Positions 16,762-25,930 are shown, counted from the stretch's first letter. The stretch is DNA of 64,000 nucleotides from Bradyrhizobium sp. 132 (GCF_023074185.1 NZ_JADPKY010000006.1:1-64000); one strand, 5' to 3'. Notes: generated from the letters alone by a model not told the origin. Numbers and translations are program-made.

Positions 16762-17679
16762 ATGCGGCGGTGGATGCGCATCGCGGCGCTTGTTGCGGCA
16801 TTGGCCGCCGCCTCGGCTGCGTCCGCCGATATGATCGACATCGACGGCGTGAAGCGGTCCTACACCGCGCAACTGCCGGCGAAGCGGCTTGTGCCGCTCG
16901 TGGTCGTGCTGCATGGCAAGACCCAGCGCGGCGCCGACATGATGACGCGGACGGCATGGCCGCAGGTCGCAAAGCGCGAAGGGTTTGCCGTGGTCTTTCC
17001 CGATGGCCTCAACCACGCATGGGCCGACGCGAGGACCAAGGCGGGACCCGCGCTCCGTGGCCCGCCCAAAGGCACCGACGACGTCGCCTTCATCGCAAAG
17101 CTCGTCGAGAAGCTGGTGGCGAACGGCACCGCGGACCCTCGCCGCGTCTATGTCACCGGCATCTCCAATGGCGGCGCCATGGCGATGACGCTGGTCTGCG
17201 CCCGCGCCGATCTGTTTGCTGCCGGCGCGAGCGTGATCATGAATCTCACCGACGAGGCCGCCGTCACGTGCCATCCGTCGCGACCGCTGCCGATGCTGTT
17301 GATGAACGGTACGGCCGACCCGCTGGTCCCCTACGAGGGCGGCCGCGGATCGAGCTATTATGCCGCAGACGGGTTCTGGTCCACCGACGAGACGCTGGCG
17401 TTCTGGCGCAAGCTCAACGGCTGCGAGACCGACAACGCCGACATGACCGATTTGCCCGACAGGGCGCCCGCAGACCAGTCCACTGTCACACGGATCTCCT
17501 CGCGCTGTCCTGATGGGCACGACGTCGTGCTTTATCGCATCAATCGAGGCGGTCACCGCATGCCCGGATTTTCTCCGGATGCCCGCTTTCCGAAGGTCGC
17601 AGCCGGCCTGCTCGGGCCGCAGAACGGCGACATCGACGGTGCCGAGACGATCTGGACTTTTTTCAGCCAGTTTCCGTAG
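16762..17679 (+). CDS. Exported alpha/beta hydrolase, PHB depolymerase / LpqC-like esterase
   Basis: A 305-residue secreted hydrolase. A signal peptide covers about residues 1-22. The catalytic triad is visible: Ser in 'GISNGG', Asp in 'GTADPLVPYEGG', and His in 'GGHRMPG'. This matches the esterase PHB depolymerase/LpqC family, whose members cleave poly-hydroxyalkanoates or feruloyl and acetyl esters. Without a substrate-binding domain, the polymer cannot be named. It begins three bases after the flavin dehydrogenase stop. A strong inverted repeat follows at 17695. Confidence 0.88.
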   Translation: MRRWMRIAALVAALAAASAASADMIDIDGVKRSYTAQLPAKRLVPLVVVLHGKTQRGADMMTRTAWPQVAKREGFAVVFPDGLNHAWADARTKAGPALRGPPKGTDDVAFIAKLVEKLVANGTADPRRVYVTGISNGGAMAMTLVCARADLFAAGASVIMNLTDEAAVTCHPSRPLPMLLMNGTADPLVPYEGGRGSSYYAADGFWSTDETLAFWRKLNGCETDNADMTDLPDRAPADQSTVTRISSRCPDGHDVVLYRINRGGHRMPGFSPDARFPKVAAGLLGPQNGDIDGAETIWTFFSQFP

Positions 17680-17694
17680 GGAGTGCATGCATCG

Positions 17695-17734
17695 CCGGGC
17701 ACGCATGCGCCGCGGGCAACGCATGCGTGCCCGG
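17695..17734 (+). repeat. 15-bp perfect inverted repeat with GCATGC units; possible terminator
   Basis: CCGGGCACGCATGCG (17695-17709) is the exact complement of CGCATGCGTGCCCGG (17720-17734), with a 10-base loop. A third related unit, ACACATGCGTGCTCGG, follows at 17736-17751. The element starts 15 bases after the esterase stop. A stem this long may block transcription or protect the 3' end. No T-run follows, so standard intrinsic termination is doubtful. Confidence 0.6.
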
Positions 17735-17810
17735 CAACACATGCGTGCTCGGGGTGGCAGGGAGCAAGCCGCTGCGCTAGACAGGGCCGCCATTCAAAGG
17801 AGATCCCCCA

Positions 17811-18161
17811 ATGAGCATTCAGCGTCTTGAAGCCGGCCCGCGCATGAGCCAGGTCGTCGTGCACGGCAACACCGTCTATCTCGCCGGTGTCGTCGCCAAC
17901 AACGCCGCCGGCGAAAGCGTGACCAAGCAGACCCAGGACATCCTGGCGACCATCGACAGCCATCTCGCCAAGGCCGGCACCGACAAGTCGAAACTGCTCT
18001 CGGCCACGATCTACATCACCGACATGAAGACGTTCGGCGAGATGAACGCGGTGTGGGACGCCTGGGTCTCGCCCGGCAATACCCCGGCGCGCGCCACCGT
18101 CGAAGCCAAGCTCGCAGCGGCGCAATACACCGTCGAGATCATGGTCACCGCGGCGAAGTAA
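17811..18161 (+). CDS. RidA family protein (YjgF/UK114)
   Basis: A 116-residue member of the RidA/YER057c/UK114 superfamily. These trimers hydrolyse reactive enamine/imine intermediates made by PLP enzymes; several subfamilies lack that activity. Recognisable segments are 'VVVHGNTVYLAGVVANNAAGESVTKQTQDIL', 'SATIYITDMKTF' and 'PARATVEAKLAAAQYTVEI'. The conserved arginine in 'PARATVE' needed for deaminase activity in RidA is present. The start at 17811 follows AAAGGAGA. It stands alone, convergent with the amidohydrolase gene. Confidence 0.93.
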   Translation: MSIQRLEAGPRMSQVVVHGNTVYLAGVVANNAAGESVTKQTQDILATIDSHLAKAGTDKSKLLSATIYITDMKTFGEMNAVWDAWVSPGNTPARATVEAKLAAAQYTVEIMVTAAK

Positions 18162-18231
18162 GCTTACGACAACATTTACGCGCGGCTGAAGCGCGATGAA
18201 ATATCATCGCGCTTCAGAGCGACCGCCGCAA

Positions 18232-19074
18232 TCACGCCAACCGATACGCAGCCTTCGCATTCACGCCGAACGCCTTGTCGCGCACATGCGCGCCGAGCCT
18301 TATCAGGCACGCCTCCAGCGCCCCCTTGATCTCGCCGTAGCTGCCCGCAAGCAGGCACACCGGCCAATCCGAGCCAAAAATCAGGCGATCCTCGCCAAAG
18401 CATTTCGCGGCGTGCGCGACGAACGGAAACAGCCGCTCCGCATCCCAATCGTTCCACACCGCTTCCGTCGCCAGCCCCGAGACTTTGCACCAGACATTGC
18501 CGCAGACCCCGATTGCGGCGATGCGATCGGACCATTCGTTGCTTCCACCGTCCGCGATCGGCGGCTTGGCGGCGTGGTCGAGCACGAAGCGCGCCTGCGG
18601 GAAGGCCTGTGCGGTTGCGATCGCCGCCGGCAACTCGCGGGCTCGGACGAGGAAATCGTAGGCGAGATCGTGTGCGAACACCGCCGTGAGGCCACGCTGA
18701 ACGTCCTCGCGCAGCAGCCAGTCCGGATCGGCCTCGTCATGCACCTGGTGGCGGATGCCGACCAGCTTGTCGCCGCCGGGCGAAGCGCGCAGCCGGTCCA
18801 GCGTTTCACCAAGTGCAGCATCGGTCAGATCAGCCCAGCCGACGACGCCAACGACAAATGGGTTTTCATGCGCGATCCGCAAAAAATCCTCGGTCTCCTC
18901 CAGCGCCGAGCGGCATTGCACCACGATGCTGGCGTCGATGCCGTTCGCTTCCAACAACGGCGCGAGATCGGCCGGACCGAGGGCGCGGCGAATCGGCGTG
19001 AGCTCGGGCGCGTCCATCCAGGGATAGTCGGCGCGCGCCGGGTCCCAGAAATGCTGATGTCCGTCGATGATCAT
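18232..19074 (-). CDS. Amidohydrolase family 2 protein (L-fuconolactonase / PDC hydrolase-like)
   Basis: A 280-residue TIM-barrel metal hydrolase. It starts with 'IIDGHQHFWDP' (HxH metal ligands), then has 'VGIRHQVHDE', 'FVLDHAAKPPI', 'VWCKVSGL' and the late 'LIFGSDWPVCLL' with the catalytic aspartate. These are the hallmarks of the amidohydrolase_2 group that opens sugar lactones such as L-fuconolactone or 2-pyrone-4,6-dicarboxylate. It begins four bases after an aldo/keto reductase stop. That pairing suggests sugar oxidation to a lactone followed by hydrolysis, at the tail of the xylose cluster. Confidence 0.88.
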   Translation of the reverse strand: MIIDGHQHFWDPARADYPWMDAPELTPIRRALGPADLAPLLEANGIDASIVVQCRSALEETEDFLRIAHENPFVVGVVGWADLTDAALGETLDRLRASPGGDKLVGIRHQVHDEADPDWLLREDVQRGLTAVFAHDLAYDFLVRARELPAAIATAQAFPQARFVLDHAAKPPIADGGSNEWSDRIAAIGVCGNVWCKVSGLATEAVWNDWDAERLFPFVAHAAKCFGEDRLIFGSDWPVCLLAGSYGEIKGALEACLIRLGAHVRDKAFGVNAKAAYRLA

Positions 19075-19078
19075 GCCT

Positions 19079-20056
19079 TTACGCTCCGCCCGGCAATGGT
19101 GCGTGGACGTCGACGAGGTTTCGCGCACGCAGCTCCTGCCAGAACGCCGCCGGCACCGCCTTTTCCGACATCGCGATGTTGTCGGCAACTTCCGCGGCAT
19201 TGCGGGCGCCCATCACGGCGACCGTCACGGCCGGATGGGCCATGCAGAACTGCAGCGCGGCGGCTTTCAGCTCGGTGCCGTGCTTGCGGCAGAGCTCGTC
19301 GAGTGCGAGCGCACGGGCAACGAGTGCCGCATCGGCGTCCTGATAGTCGAACTTCGCGCTCGAGTGCGGATTGGCCAAAATGCCGCTGTTGTAGATGCCG
19401 CCGAGCAGGATGCCGATGTTCTTGGCGGCGCAGACCGGGAACAGCGCATCCAGCGCGCCCTGATCGAGCAGCGTGTAGCGGCCGGCGAGCAGGAAACAGT
19501 CGACCGGAACGGCCTCTGCAAACCGCACCAGCATTTCCGACTGGTTCATGCCGGCGCCGATTGCCTTGACCGTGCCGTCGGCGCGCAGGCGCTGGAGCGC
19601 GCCAAAGGCACCGGCCACGGCGTCGTCATAGTGATCGTCGGGATCATGCACCAGCAAGACGTCGACGCGGTCGAGCCCAAGACGCGCCAGGCTCTCCTCC
19701 ACCGATCGCATCACGCCGTCATAACTGAAATCGAACACCGGCCGCTCGCGCGACGTGCCCTTGTAATGCGCGTCCTCGGCGGCAGCGCCATCGGGCGCAC
19801 GCAGCAGACGGCCGACCTTGGTGGAGATGGCGTAGGAGTCACGCGGCTGTTGTCGCAGGAATGCGCCAAGGCGTCGCTCCGCGAGGCCAAAGCCGTACAG
19901 CGGCGCGGTGTCGAAGAAGCGGATTCCGAGCGACCAGGCGCGGGCGATCGTCGCTTCCGCATCGGCATCGCTGACGGGGGTGAACAATCCGCCGAGCGGG
20001 GCGGAACCGAGGCCGAGTGACGTGACGTCGAGAGAGCCGAGCCGCGACCTTTTCAT
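19079..20056 (-). CDS. Aldo/keto reductase (aldose 1-dehydrogenase-like)
   Basis: A 325-residue NAD(P)-dependent TIM-barrel oxidoreductase. 'LGLGSAPLGGLF', 'FFDTAPLYGFGLAERRLGAFL' (catalytic Asp and Tyr), 'STKVGRLL' (Lys) and 'LLVHDPDD' (His) form the AKR active-site set. The sequence resembles L-fucose/D-threo-aldose 1-dehydrogenases, which make aldonolactones. The start at 20056 has GGAAGG eight bases upstream; ATG 20062 is an alternative. It is immediately upstream of the lactonase-like amidohydrolase and downstream of the sugar ABC genes, separated from them by a hairpin. Confidence 0.86.
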   Translation of the reverse strand: MKRSRLGSLDVTSLGLGSAPLGGLFTPVSDADAEATIARAWSLGIRFFDTAPLYGFGLAERRLGAFLRQQPRDSYAISTKVGRLLRAPDGAAAEDAHYKGTSRERPVFDFSYDGVMRSVEESLARLGLDRVDVLLVHDPDDHYDDAVAGAFGALQRLRADGTVKAIGAGMNQSEMLVRFAEAVPVDCFLLAGRYTLLDQGALDALFPVCAAKNIGILLGGIYNSGILANPHSSAKFDYQDADAALVARALALDELCRKHGTELKAAALQFCMAHPAVTVAVMGARNAAEVADNIAMSEKAVPAAFWQELRARNLVDVHAPLPGGA

Positions 20057-20129
20057 TCCCATTGCCTTCCAAGAGCCTGCTTTCGAAAGTCCCGCTTCCG
20101 AAAGTATCGGTTCCAACAGCCAAGATCAT

Positions 20130-20162
20130 CTCTCCCGCTTGCGAAAACCGCAAGCGGGAGAG
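20130..20162 (-). terminator. 14-bp perfect hairpin between binding-protein and aldo/keto reductase genes
   Basis: CTCTCCCGCTTGCG pairs exactly with CGCAAGCGGGAGAG across an AAAAC loop. It lies about 30 bases after the stop of the sugar-binding protein gene, with about 75 bases to the next start. There is no T-tract on the minus strand after it, so it may reduce read-through or protect the 3' end rather than fully terminate. Same sequence family as 5241-5360. Confidence 0.55.
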
Positions 20163-20192
20163 GCACGCAGGAGCGCGGGGCTGGGGCCGCTC

Positions 20193-21125
20193 CTATTTCA
20201 ACATCTGCGCAACGTTGTCCTTGGTCACGAGATCGAGGCCGGTATAGACGATCTCCGGCACCTTCTCGCCTTTCTTGATGGCGAGCAGCGTATCCATCGC
20301 CTTCTCGCCCATCTCCAGGGGACGCTGGCCAACCAGCGCATTGGCATAGCCATCGCGCAACAGCTCGAGCTGCATCTTCAGCGTATCGGCGACGACAAGC
20401 GTGAACTTGCCGGAATCGATATCCTTCTTGTACCTGGAGGCGAAGGCCTTGAAGCCTTCGGGGGCGAACATCGGCCAGCCGCCGATGGGAACGATCGCGG
20501 CGAGGTCGGGCGTTGCAGTGCGCATGTCGGTCATCTGCTGAACCGCCAGCGCGGGATCGTCGTTGCAGAACGTCGGAGAGCCGGCGACTTCGATCCATTT
20601 CGAGCCCTTCAGCGCCTCGCGGACGCCGTCGACGCGTTCGGCGAGGTTCTTGGCGCCGGGACCACCCGAGACCATGGCGTATTTGCCGCCGTCGGGCCGC
20701 AGCTTCAACAGTTGCTTGCCGAGTGCGACGCCGAACTCCTTGTTGTTGGTGCCGATATAGGCGATTCGCTTGGAGCCAGGTGCATCGGCATCGAAGGTGA
20801 TGACCGGGATGCCGGCCGCGGTCGCCGCCTCGATCGACTTCGACATGGCCGCGACGTCGGCGACCGAGATCGCGAGGCCGTCGACCTTCTGAGTGACGAA
20901 GTCCTGAATGATCTGGGCCTGCGTCGCCGGCTCGTGCTCCACGGGCCCCTTGTAGATACACTCGATATTGCCGAGCTCCTTGGCACGCTTCAGGCAGCCG
21001 TCGCGCGCGAAGTCGAAGAACGGATTGTTCATCGCCTTGGGCACGATCACGAAACGGTAGTTCGCAGCAAACATCGGCGTTGCCATCATCGCGACGGCGA
21101 TGCCGGCAAGAAGAAATTTCTTCAT
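20193..21125 (-). CDS. Sugar ABC transporter substrate-binding protein (ribose/xylose/fructose type)
   Basis: A 310-residue periplasmic binding protein of the RbsB/FrcB class. The signal peptide is 'FLLAGIAVAMMATPMFA' (residues 4-20). The mature protein has 'FVIVPKAMNNPFFDFARDGCLKRA', 'QVDGLAISV'-like and 'GIPVITFDADAPGSKRIAYIGTNN' segments, typical of the Peripla_BP_4 fold with an aldose-binding cleft. The start is set by GGAGGAG just before ATG 21125. It is the third gene of an ATPase-permease-binding protein set, below xylA, so xylose or a related sugar is the likely ligand. This is inferred from context. Confidence 0.9.
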   Translation of the reverse strand: MKKFLLAGIAVAMMATPMFAANYRFVIVPKAMNNPFFDFARDGCLKRAKELGNIECIYKGPVEHEPATQAQIIQDFVTQKVDGLAISVADVAAMSKSIEAATAAGIPVITFDADAPGSKRIAYIGTNNKEFGVALGKQLLKLRPDGGKYAMVSGGPGAKNLAERVDGVREALKGSKWIEVAGSPTFCNDDPALAVQQMTDMRTATPDLAAIVPIGGWPMFAPEGFKAFASRYKKDIDSGKFTLVVADTLKMQLELLRDGYANALVGQRPLEMGEKAMDTLLAIKKGEKVPEIVYTGLDLVTKDNVAQMLK

Positions 21126-21219
21126 CGTCTCCTCCACCCTTCTTTGGCGCCCATCCTCTTAAGATTGTCCGGGAAGCGGACAGGCGGCATTTTCGTTGGC
21201 TTCCCGGAACGACGTCATT

Positions 21220-22302
21220 TCAGATCATCCGCGAACGGATGCGGTCGACCAGCACGGCCAGGATGATGATCACGCCCACCAGCGTCTGCTGCCAGTAGGA
21301 GCTCACCTGGGCGAGCACGAGGCCGTTGCGGATCACCTCGAGCAGCACGCAGCCGACGATGGCCCCTAACGGACCGCCGATGCCGCCGGCGAGATTGGCA
21401 CCGCCGATGACGGCCGCGGCGATCACGTTGAGCTCGTAGGACGTCGCCATGTTGGCCGGCGCCGACCCAAGCCAGCCGGAGATGATGATGCCCTGGAGGC
21501 CCGCGGCGAGCGCGCAGGTCACATAGACCTCGATCTTCACCCGCACGACAGGGATGCCGGTGAGTTCGGCCGCCTTCTCGTTGCCGCCGAGCGCGAACAC
21601 GTGGCGGCCGAAGCCCGTGTGGTGCAGCACCACAGCCATCGCCAGCGCGAGGACCACGAGATAGATGAAAGGCACGGGCACGCCGAGCACGTCGCCCGAG
21701 GTGAGCGCATAGAAATAATCGGCATCCGGTCCACCAGGAAAGCTGCCGCGGCCGTTGGAGACGACATAGCCGAGCCCGCGCACGATCGAGAGCATGCCCA
21801 GCGTGGTGACGAAGGGCGACAGGCCGAGCACGGCGATACAGAAGCCGTTGACGAGACCGGCGAGCAGCGCGACGCCGAGGCCGGCGAGGATCGAGAGCAG
21901 CAGGATCAGGCCGGGGACATTGGCCAGCACAGTCTTGCCGTCGGCCGCCATGTGGACGAACAGGGAGCCTGCGGCCGAGCCGGGTGACGACAGCTCGGTC
22001 ATCACCATCGAGGTGATCATGGCGGAGAAGCACATCATCGAGCCGACCGACAGATCGATGCCGCCGGTGATGATCACGAAGGTGACGCCCAGGGTGGCGA
22101 TGGCGATGAAGGAAAAGTTCTTCGCCACGTTCTGGATGTTGCCTTCGGTAAAGAAATACGGGCTGGCGAAATGCATGACCACCAGCAGCACCGCCAGCGC
22201 CAGCAGGACATAGCCGGTCTGGGAGGCAAAGATGCCGCGCTGCCACCATCTGATCCGGCCGACATTGGTGAAGCTGATCGGAGATTCCATGGGCATGGCC
22301 AT
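21220..22302 (-). CDS. Sugar ABC transporter permease (CUT2 / FrcC-like)
   Basis: A 360-residue polytopic membrane protein of the BPD_transp_2 family. Landmarks are 'SQTGYVLLALAVLLVVMHFASPYFFTEGN', 'VTFVIITGGIDLSVGSMM' and 'GNEKAAELTGIPVVRVKIEVY', followed by 'NVIAAAVIGGANLAGGIGG'. About eight to ten helices are visible. The start region has ATGs at 22305, 22302, 22296 and 22290; 22302 is best spaced from AAGGAGG, which lies inside the end of the ATPase gene. The genes overlap, so expression is coupled. It forms the channel of the importer with the ATPase at 22302-23060. Confidence 0.9.
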   Translation of the reverse strand: MAMPMESPISFTNVGRIRWWQRGIFASQTGYVLLALAVLLVVMHFASPYFFTEGNIQNVAKNFSFIAIATLGVTFVIITGGIDLSVGSMMCFSAMITSMVMTELSSPGSAAGSLFVHMAADGKTVLANVPGLILLLSILAGLGVALLAGLVNGFCIAVLGLSPFVTTLGMLSIVRGLGYVVSNGRGSFPGGPDADYFYALTSGDVLGVPVPFIYLVVLALAMAVVLHHTGFGRHVFALGGNEKAAELTGIPVVRVKIEVYVTCALAAGLQGIIISGWLGSAPANMATSYELNVIAAAVIGGANLAGGIGGPLGAIVGCVLLEVIRNGLVLAQVSSYWQQTLVGVIIILAVLVDRIRSRMI

Positions 22303-23060
22303 CATGCCGCCTCCTTCGCGCCGGTGATCAGGGCGGTGACCTCCTCGGGGGAGGTTTGGTGGATCGGCTTGTCGGCCCGTTTCTCGCCGCGGCGCATGAC
22401 GACGACGCGATCGCACACCGCGAACACGTCGGGCATGCGGTGCGAGATCAGCATCACGGCAACGCCCTGCTCCTTCAGCCGGTGGATCAGGCCGAGCACC
22501 TGCTCGACCTGGCGGACCGAGATCGCGGCCGTAGGCTCGTCCATCATCACCAGCCTGGCGTTGGAGAGCCGCGTCCGCGCGATCGCAACCGCCTGGCGCT
22601 GTCCGCCCGACATCTGCTTGACGAGATCGTCGGGGCGCGTCTCCGAGCGCAGCTCGCCGAACAGCTCCAGCGCACGCGCCGCCATCGCATTGTGATCGAG
22701 CAACGCGAGCGGGCCGAACCTGCGCTTCAGCTCGCGGCCGAGGAAGACGTTGGCGGCAGCCGTCAGATTGTCGGCGAGCGCAAGGTCTTGGTAGACGACC
22801 TCGATGCCGACGCCGCGGGCATCGACGGGCCGGTTGAAATGGACCGCGCTGCCGGCGAAGCGGATTTCGCCGTGGCTGGGGCGGAAATTTCCGGCGATGA
22901 TCTTGACCAGCGTCGACTTGCCCGCACCGTTGTCGCCCATCAGGCCGACGACCTCGCCGGGGAGGACCTGCAGGTCGACGCTGTGAAGCGCGCGGATTGC
23001 GCCGAACTCCTTGCCGATGCCGGTCAGCTCGAGGACCGGTGTCGCTTCAGTATTTGTCAT
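22302..23060 (-). CDS. Single-domain sugar ABC transporter ATP-binding protein (FrcA-like)
   Basis: A 252-residue ATPase. Walker A is GDNGAGKST, the Q-loop is in 'VVYQDLALADNL', the signature is 'MSGGQRQ', Walker B is 'LVMMDEPTAA' and the switch His is in 'LISHRMPD'. Most pentose importers of this class (RbsA, XylG) have two fused ATPase domains of about 500 residues. This one has a single domain, as in the rhizobial FrcA type, so it probably works as a homodimer. It begins 12 bases after xylA and overlaps the permease. Confidence 0.92.
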   Translation of the reverse strand: MTNTEATPVLELTGIGKEFGAIRALHSVDLQVLPGEVVGLMGDNGAGKSTLVKIIAGNFRPSHGEIRFAGSAVHFNRPVDARGVGIEVVYQDLALADNLTAAANVFLGRELKRRFGPLALLDHNAMAARALELFGELRSETRPDDLVKQMSGGQRQAVAIARTRLSNARLVMMDEPTAAISVRQVEQVLGLIHRLKEQGVAVMLISHRMPDVFAVCDRVVVMRRGEKRADKPIHQTSPEEVTALITGAKEAA

Positions 23061-23072
23061 CAGCGGCCTTCC

Positions 23073-24395
23073 TCAGACGTAGCGGTTGACCAGGGATTCC
23101 AGATATTCCTGCCGGCCCGAGCGCGGCTGCGGGTCGAAGCCCGGGCCGAGCGCGCGGTCGGCAAGTTCGGCGAGCGAGCGCTGGCCGCCAAGAATGGCGC
23201 GGCCCTCGGGCCCGGCCCATCCCTCGTAGCGTTTCGCAAGCGGCGCAGTGAGGGCGCCGGCGTCGAGCATGTCCGCGGCAGCGAGGAGGGCGCGCGCGCA
23301 GGCATCCATCGAGCCGACATGGGCATGGATCAAATCATCAGGGTCGATCGACTGGCGGCGGATCTTGGCGTCGAAATTCAGGCCCCCCGAGGTGAAGCCG
23401 CCACGGTTCAGCAGCTCGTGGAACACCAAAGCGAGCTCCGGCACGTTCATCGCGAACTGGTCAGTGTCCCAGCCGAGCAAATCGTCGCCACGGTTGATGT
23501 CGAGCGAGCCGAACACACCCAGCGCCTCGGCAAGCGCGACCTCGTGATGGAAGGAGTGACCGGCGAGGATCGCGTGGTTCTGCTCGATGTTGAGCTTGAC
23601 GTCCTTCAGCAAATCGTAGCGCGCGAGGAAGCCGTAGCAGGTGGCGACGTCGAAATCATATTGATGCTTGGTCGGCTCCTTCGGCTTCGGCTCGATCAGG
23701 ATCGGGCCCTTGAAGCCGATCTTGTGCTTGTGCTCGACGACGAGCGAGACGAAGCGGCCGAGTTGGTCGAGCTCGCGCTTGAGATCGGTGTTGAGCAGCG
23801 TCTCATAGCCCTCGCGCCCGCCCCACAGCACGTAGTTCTGGCCGCCGAGCCGGTGCGTCACCTCCAGCGCGGCGCGGACCTGGCCGGCGGCATAGCTGAA
23901 TATCTCCGGGTCCGGATTGGTGGCCGCGCCCGCCATGTAGCGGCGATGCGTGAACAAATTGGCGGTGCCCCAGAGCAGGCGCACTTTGCTTGAGGCCATC
24001 TTTGCTTCGAACAGGTCGGCGATCGCGTTGAGGTTGGCGGCGGACTCGCGGAGCGAAGCGCCTTCCGGCGCCGCATCGACGTCGTGGAAGGTGAAGAAGG
24101 GCACGTCGAGGAGGCGGAACAGCTCGAAAGCGACGTCGGCCTTGGCGCGCGCCTGCGCCATCGCATCGGTGCCCTGGTGCCAGGGCCGCAGGAACGTCTC
24201 GCCGCCAAAGGGATCGCCGCCCGGCCAGCACAACGAGTGCCAGTAGCAGACCGCAAAGCGCAGATGGTCCTCCATCCTGCGGCCATGGACGAGGCGGTCC
24301 TTGTCGTACCAGCGGAAGGCGGGCGTGTTTCCCGCATCCTTGCCGGCGAAGGCGACAGGCGCGCTTGCATCGAAGAATTTCACTGACGCGTTCAC
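23073..24395 (-). CDS. xylA: Xylose isomerase
   Basis: A 440-residue class II xylose isomerase that converts D-xylose to D-xylulose. Typical segments: '[42 protein letters not shown]', '[13 protein letters not shown]' with the catalytic His and Asp, '[17 protein letters not shown]', '[18 protein letters not shown]', and '[18 protein letters not shown]' with metal ligands. The start is GTG directly abutting the xylB stop; an internal GTG at 24383 also exists. Normal length and intact. It shares a transcript with xylB and the sugar importer. Confidence 0.97.
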   Translation of the reverse strand: MNASVKFFDASAPVAFAGKDAGNTPAFRWYDKDRLVHGRRMEDHLRFAVCYWHSLCWPGGDPFGGETFLRPWHQGTDAMAQARAKADVAFELFRLLDVPFFTFHDVDAAPEGASLRESAANLNAIADLFEAKMASSKVRLLWGTANLFTHRRYMAGAATNPDPEIFSYAAGQVRAALEVTHRLGGQNYVLWGGREGYETLLNTDLKRELDQLGRFVSLVVEHKHKIGFKGPILIEPKPKEPTKHQYDFDVATCYGFLARYDLLKDVKLNIEQNHAILAGHSFHHEVALAEALGVFGSLDINRGDDLLGWDTDQFAMNVPELALVFHELLNRGGFTSGGLNFDAKIRRQSIDPDDLIHAHVGSMDACARALLAAADMLDAGALTAPLAKRYEGWAGPEGRAILGGQRSLAELADRALGPGFDPQPRSGRQEYLESLVNRYV

Positions 24396-25850
24396 TCAGG
24401 CACACTCCTTCAACGCCGGATAAAGCTCCCGCCAGCGGCGATAGGCCTCGTCATAGGCTGCGCTGACGGATGCGCGAGGCGTAAAGCTCGCAAGCCGCCG
24501 CGGACGGGTGCAAACCGCAGCAGCGTCTTCGCCGGTGGCGGCGAGCCGGCCGAGCCTGGAGGCGCCGAGCGCCGCGCCGACCTCGCCTTCCTCGACGCGG
24601 TGGACGGGAATGCCGAGCACATCGGCGCAGATCTGCGCCCACAGCGGCGAGCGCGAGCCGCCGCCGACGAGATCGACCTCGGAAAGCGGCCCGCTGGCCG
24701 CGCTCAGCGCCGCCAGATTGTCGCGCGCGGCGAAGGCGACGCCTTCGAGCACGGCCTGGACGATCTGGGAGCGGCCGGTCGCACCGCGCAGGCCGACGAG
24801 GGCGCCGCTGGCGGCGGCATCGTTGTGCGGCGTGCGCTCGCCGTCGAGATAGGGCAGGAATTTGACCGGGCTCGGTCCATCGACACGCTCGCCGAGCGGC
24901 GCCAGCAGCGCAGGCGCAGGCGTCTCCATCACGCCCGCGAGCCAGGCCAGCGACGCCGCAGCCGACAGCATCACGCCCATCTGATGCCAGCGGCCGGGCA
25001 GCGCGTGACAGAACGCATGCACCGCCGAGGCCGGCGCCGGCGCGAACCGATCGGTAACGCGGAACACCACACCTGAGGTTCCCAGAGACAGGAACGCATC
25101 GCCCGGCGCGATTGCGCCGAGCCCGATCGCGCTCGCGGCGTTGTCGCCGGCTCCTCCGGCCACCACGACCTCGCGAGCCATGCCCCAGCGTTGCGCGTAG
25201 TCCGGCGCGAGCACCGCGCTGACATCGCTGCCGTCGACGAGGCGCGGCATATGGTGCAGATCGAGCCCCGTGGCATGCAGCAGCAGGGCCGACCAGCGGC
25301 GCAGACCGACGTCGAGCCACAGCGTGCCAGCCGCGTCCGACATGTCCTCGGCCATCTCGCCGGTCAGGCGATAGCGCACATAGGCCTTCGGCAGCAGCAC
25401 CTTTGCTATCCGCGCGAAGATTTTCGGCTCGTGCCTGGCGACCCAGAGCAGCTTCGGCGCGGTGAAGCCGGGCATGGCCAGATTGCCTGATATCGTGTGC
25501 AGCGACGGGCAGCGACGCTCCAGCGCAACGCATTCGGCGTGCGAGCGGCCATCGTTCCAGAGGATCGCGGGACGCAGCGGCCGTCCATCCTCATCCAGCA
25601 GCGTCGCGCCGTGCATCTGGCCCGATAGCCCGATGCCGCGCACCTGCGCGACCTCACGCGGATGGCGGGCGGCAAGATCGTCGACCGCGCCGACCGCCGC
25701 ATCGACCCAGGCATCGGGATCCTGCTCGGACCACAGCGGCGCAGGATGCGACAGCGACAGCTCGCGCGCCGCCGTCGCGAGGACCGCGCCGGCTTCGCTC
25801 ACGAGCACCGCTTTCACACCGGATGTGCCGATGTCGATTCCGAGATCCAC
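24396..25850 (-). CDS. xylB: Xylulokinase
   Basis: A 484-residue FGGY-family kinase that phosphorylates D-xylulose to xylulose-5-phosphate, feeding the pentose phosphate pathway. It opens with 'LGIDIGTSGVKAVLVSE' (phosphate 1 motif), has 'IGLSGQMHGATLLD' with the catalytic region, 'WNDGRSHAEC', 'GGAGDNAASAIGLGAI' and 'DLVGGGSRSPLWAQICADVLG'. It is the first structural gene after the lacI-type regulator. Its stop abuts the xylA GTG start. Confidence 0.96.
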   Translation of the reverse strand: MDLGIDIGTSGVKAVLVSEAGAVLATAARELSLSHPAPLWSEQDPDAWVDAAVGAVDDLAARHPREVAQVRGIGLSGQMHGATLLDEDGRPLRPAILWNDGRSHAECVALERRCPSLHTISGNLAMPGFTAPKLLWVARHEPKIFARIAKVLLPKAYVRYRLTGEMAEDMSDAAGTLWLDVGLRRWSALLLHATGLDLHHMPRLVDGSDVSAVLAPDYAQRWGMAREVVVAGGAGDNAASAIGLGAIAPGDAFLSLGTSGVVFRVTDRFAPAPASAVHAFCHALPGRWHQMGVMLSAAASLAWLAGVMETPAPALLAPLGERVDGPSPVKFLPYLDGERTPHNDAAASGALVGLRGATGRSQIVQAVLEGVAFAARDNLAALSAASGPLSEVDLVGGGSRSPLWAQICADVLGIPVHRVEEGEVGAALGASRLGRLAATGEDAAAVCTRPRRLASFTPRASVSAAYDEAYRRWRELYPALKECA

Positions 25851-25903
25851 GCCATCCTCCCTGTCGCCTGTTGCGGTGCGCGAGCTCAGAGTCGCCTTGC
25901 CAC

Positions 25904-25914
25904 AACGGGTCGTT
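25904..25914. promoter_or_regulatory. Candidate operator AACG-GGT-CGTT upstream of xylB
   Basis: A short palindrome, AACG and CGTT separated by three bases, in the 80-base gap between the LacI-type regulator stop and xylB, about 54 bases before the xylB start. It could be a repressor site for the catabolic operon. Short palindromes arise easily by chance in such DNA, so support is weak. Confidence 0.25.
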
Positions 25915-25930
25915 TTGAATCCACTTGCCG

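Noticed and set aside
15058..17793. A 911-residue open reading frame on the minus strand, the longest in the window
   Set aside because: It is antisense to the flavin dehydrogenase and the depolymerase-like gene, both with clear domains. Its translation is rich in Arg, His and Asp with no domain, as expected for a shadow frame in GC-rich DNA.
20193..25850. Naming the importer genes xylF, xylG and xylH
   Set aside because: The ATPase has only one nucleotide-binding domain, unlike XylG, so the importer is better described as Frc-like with an unproven ligand.
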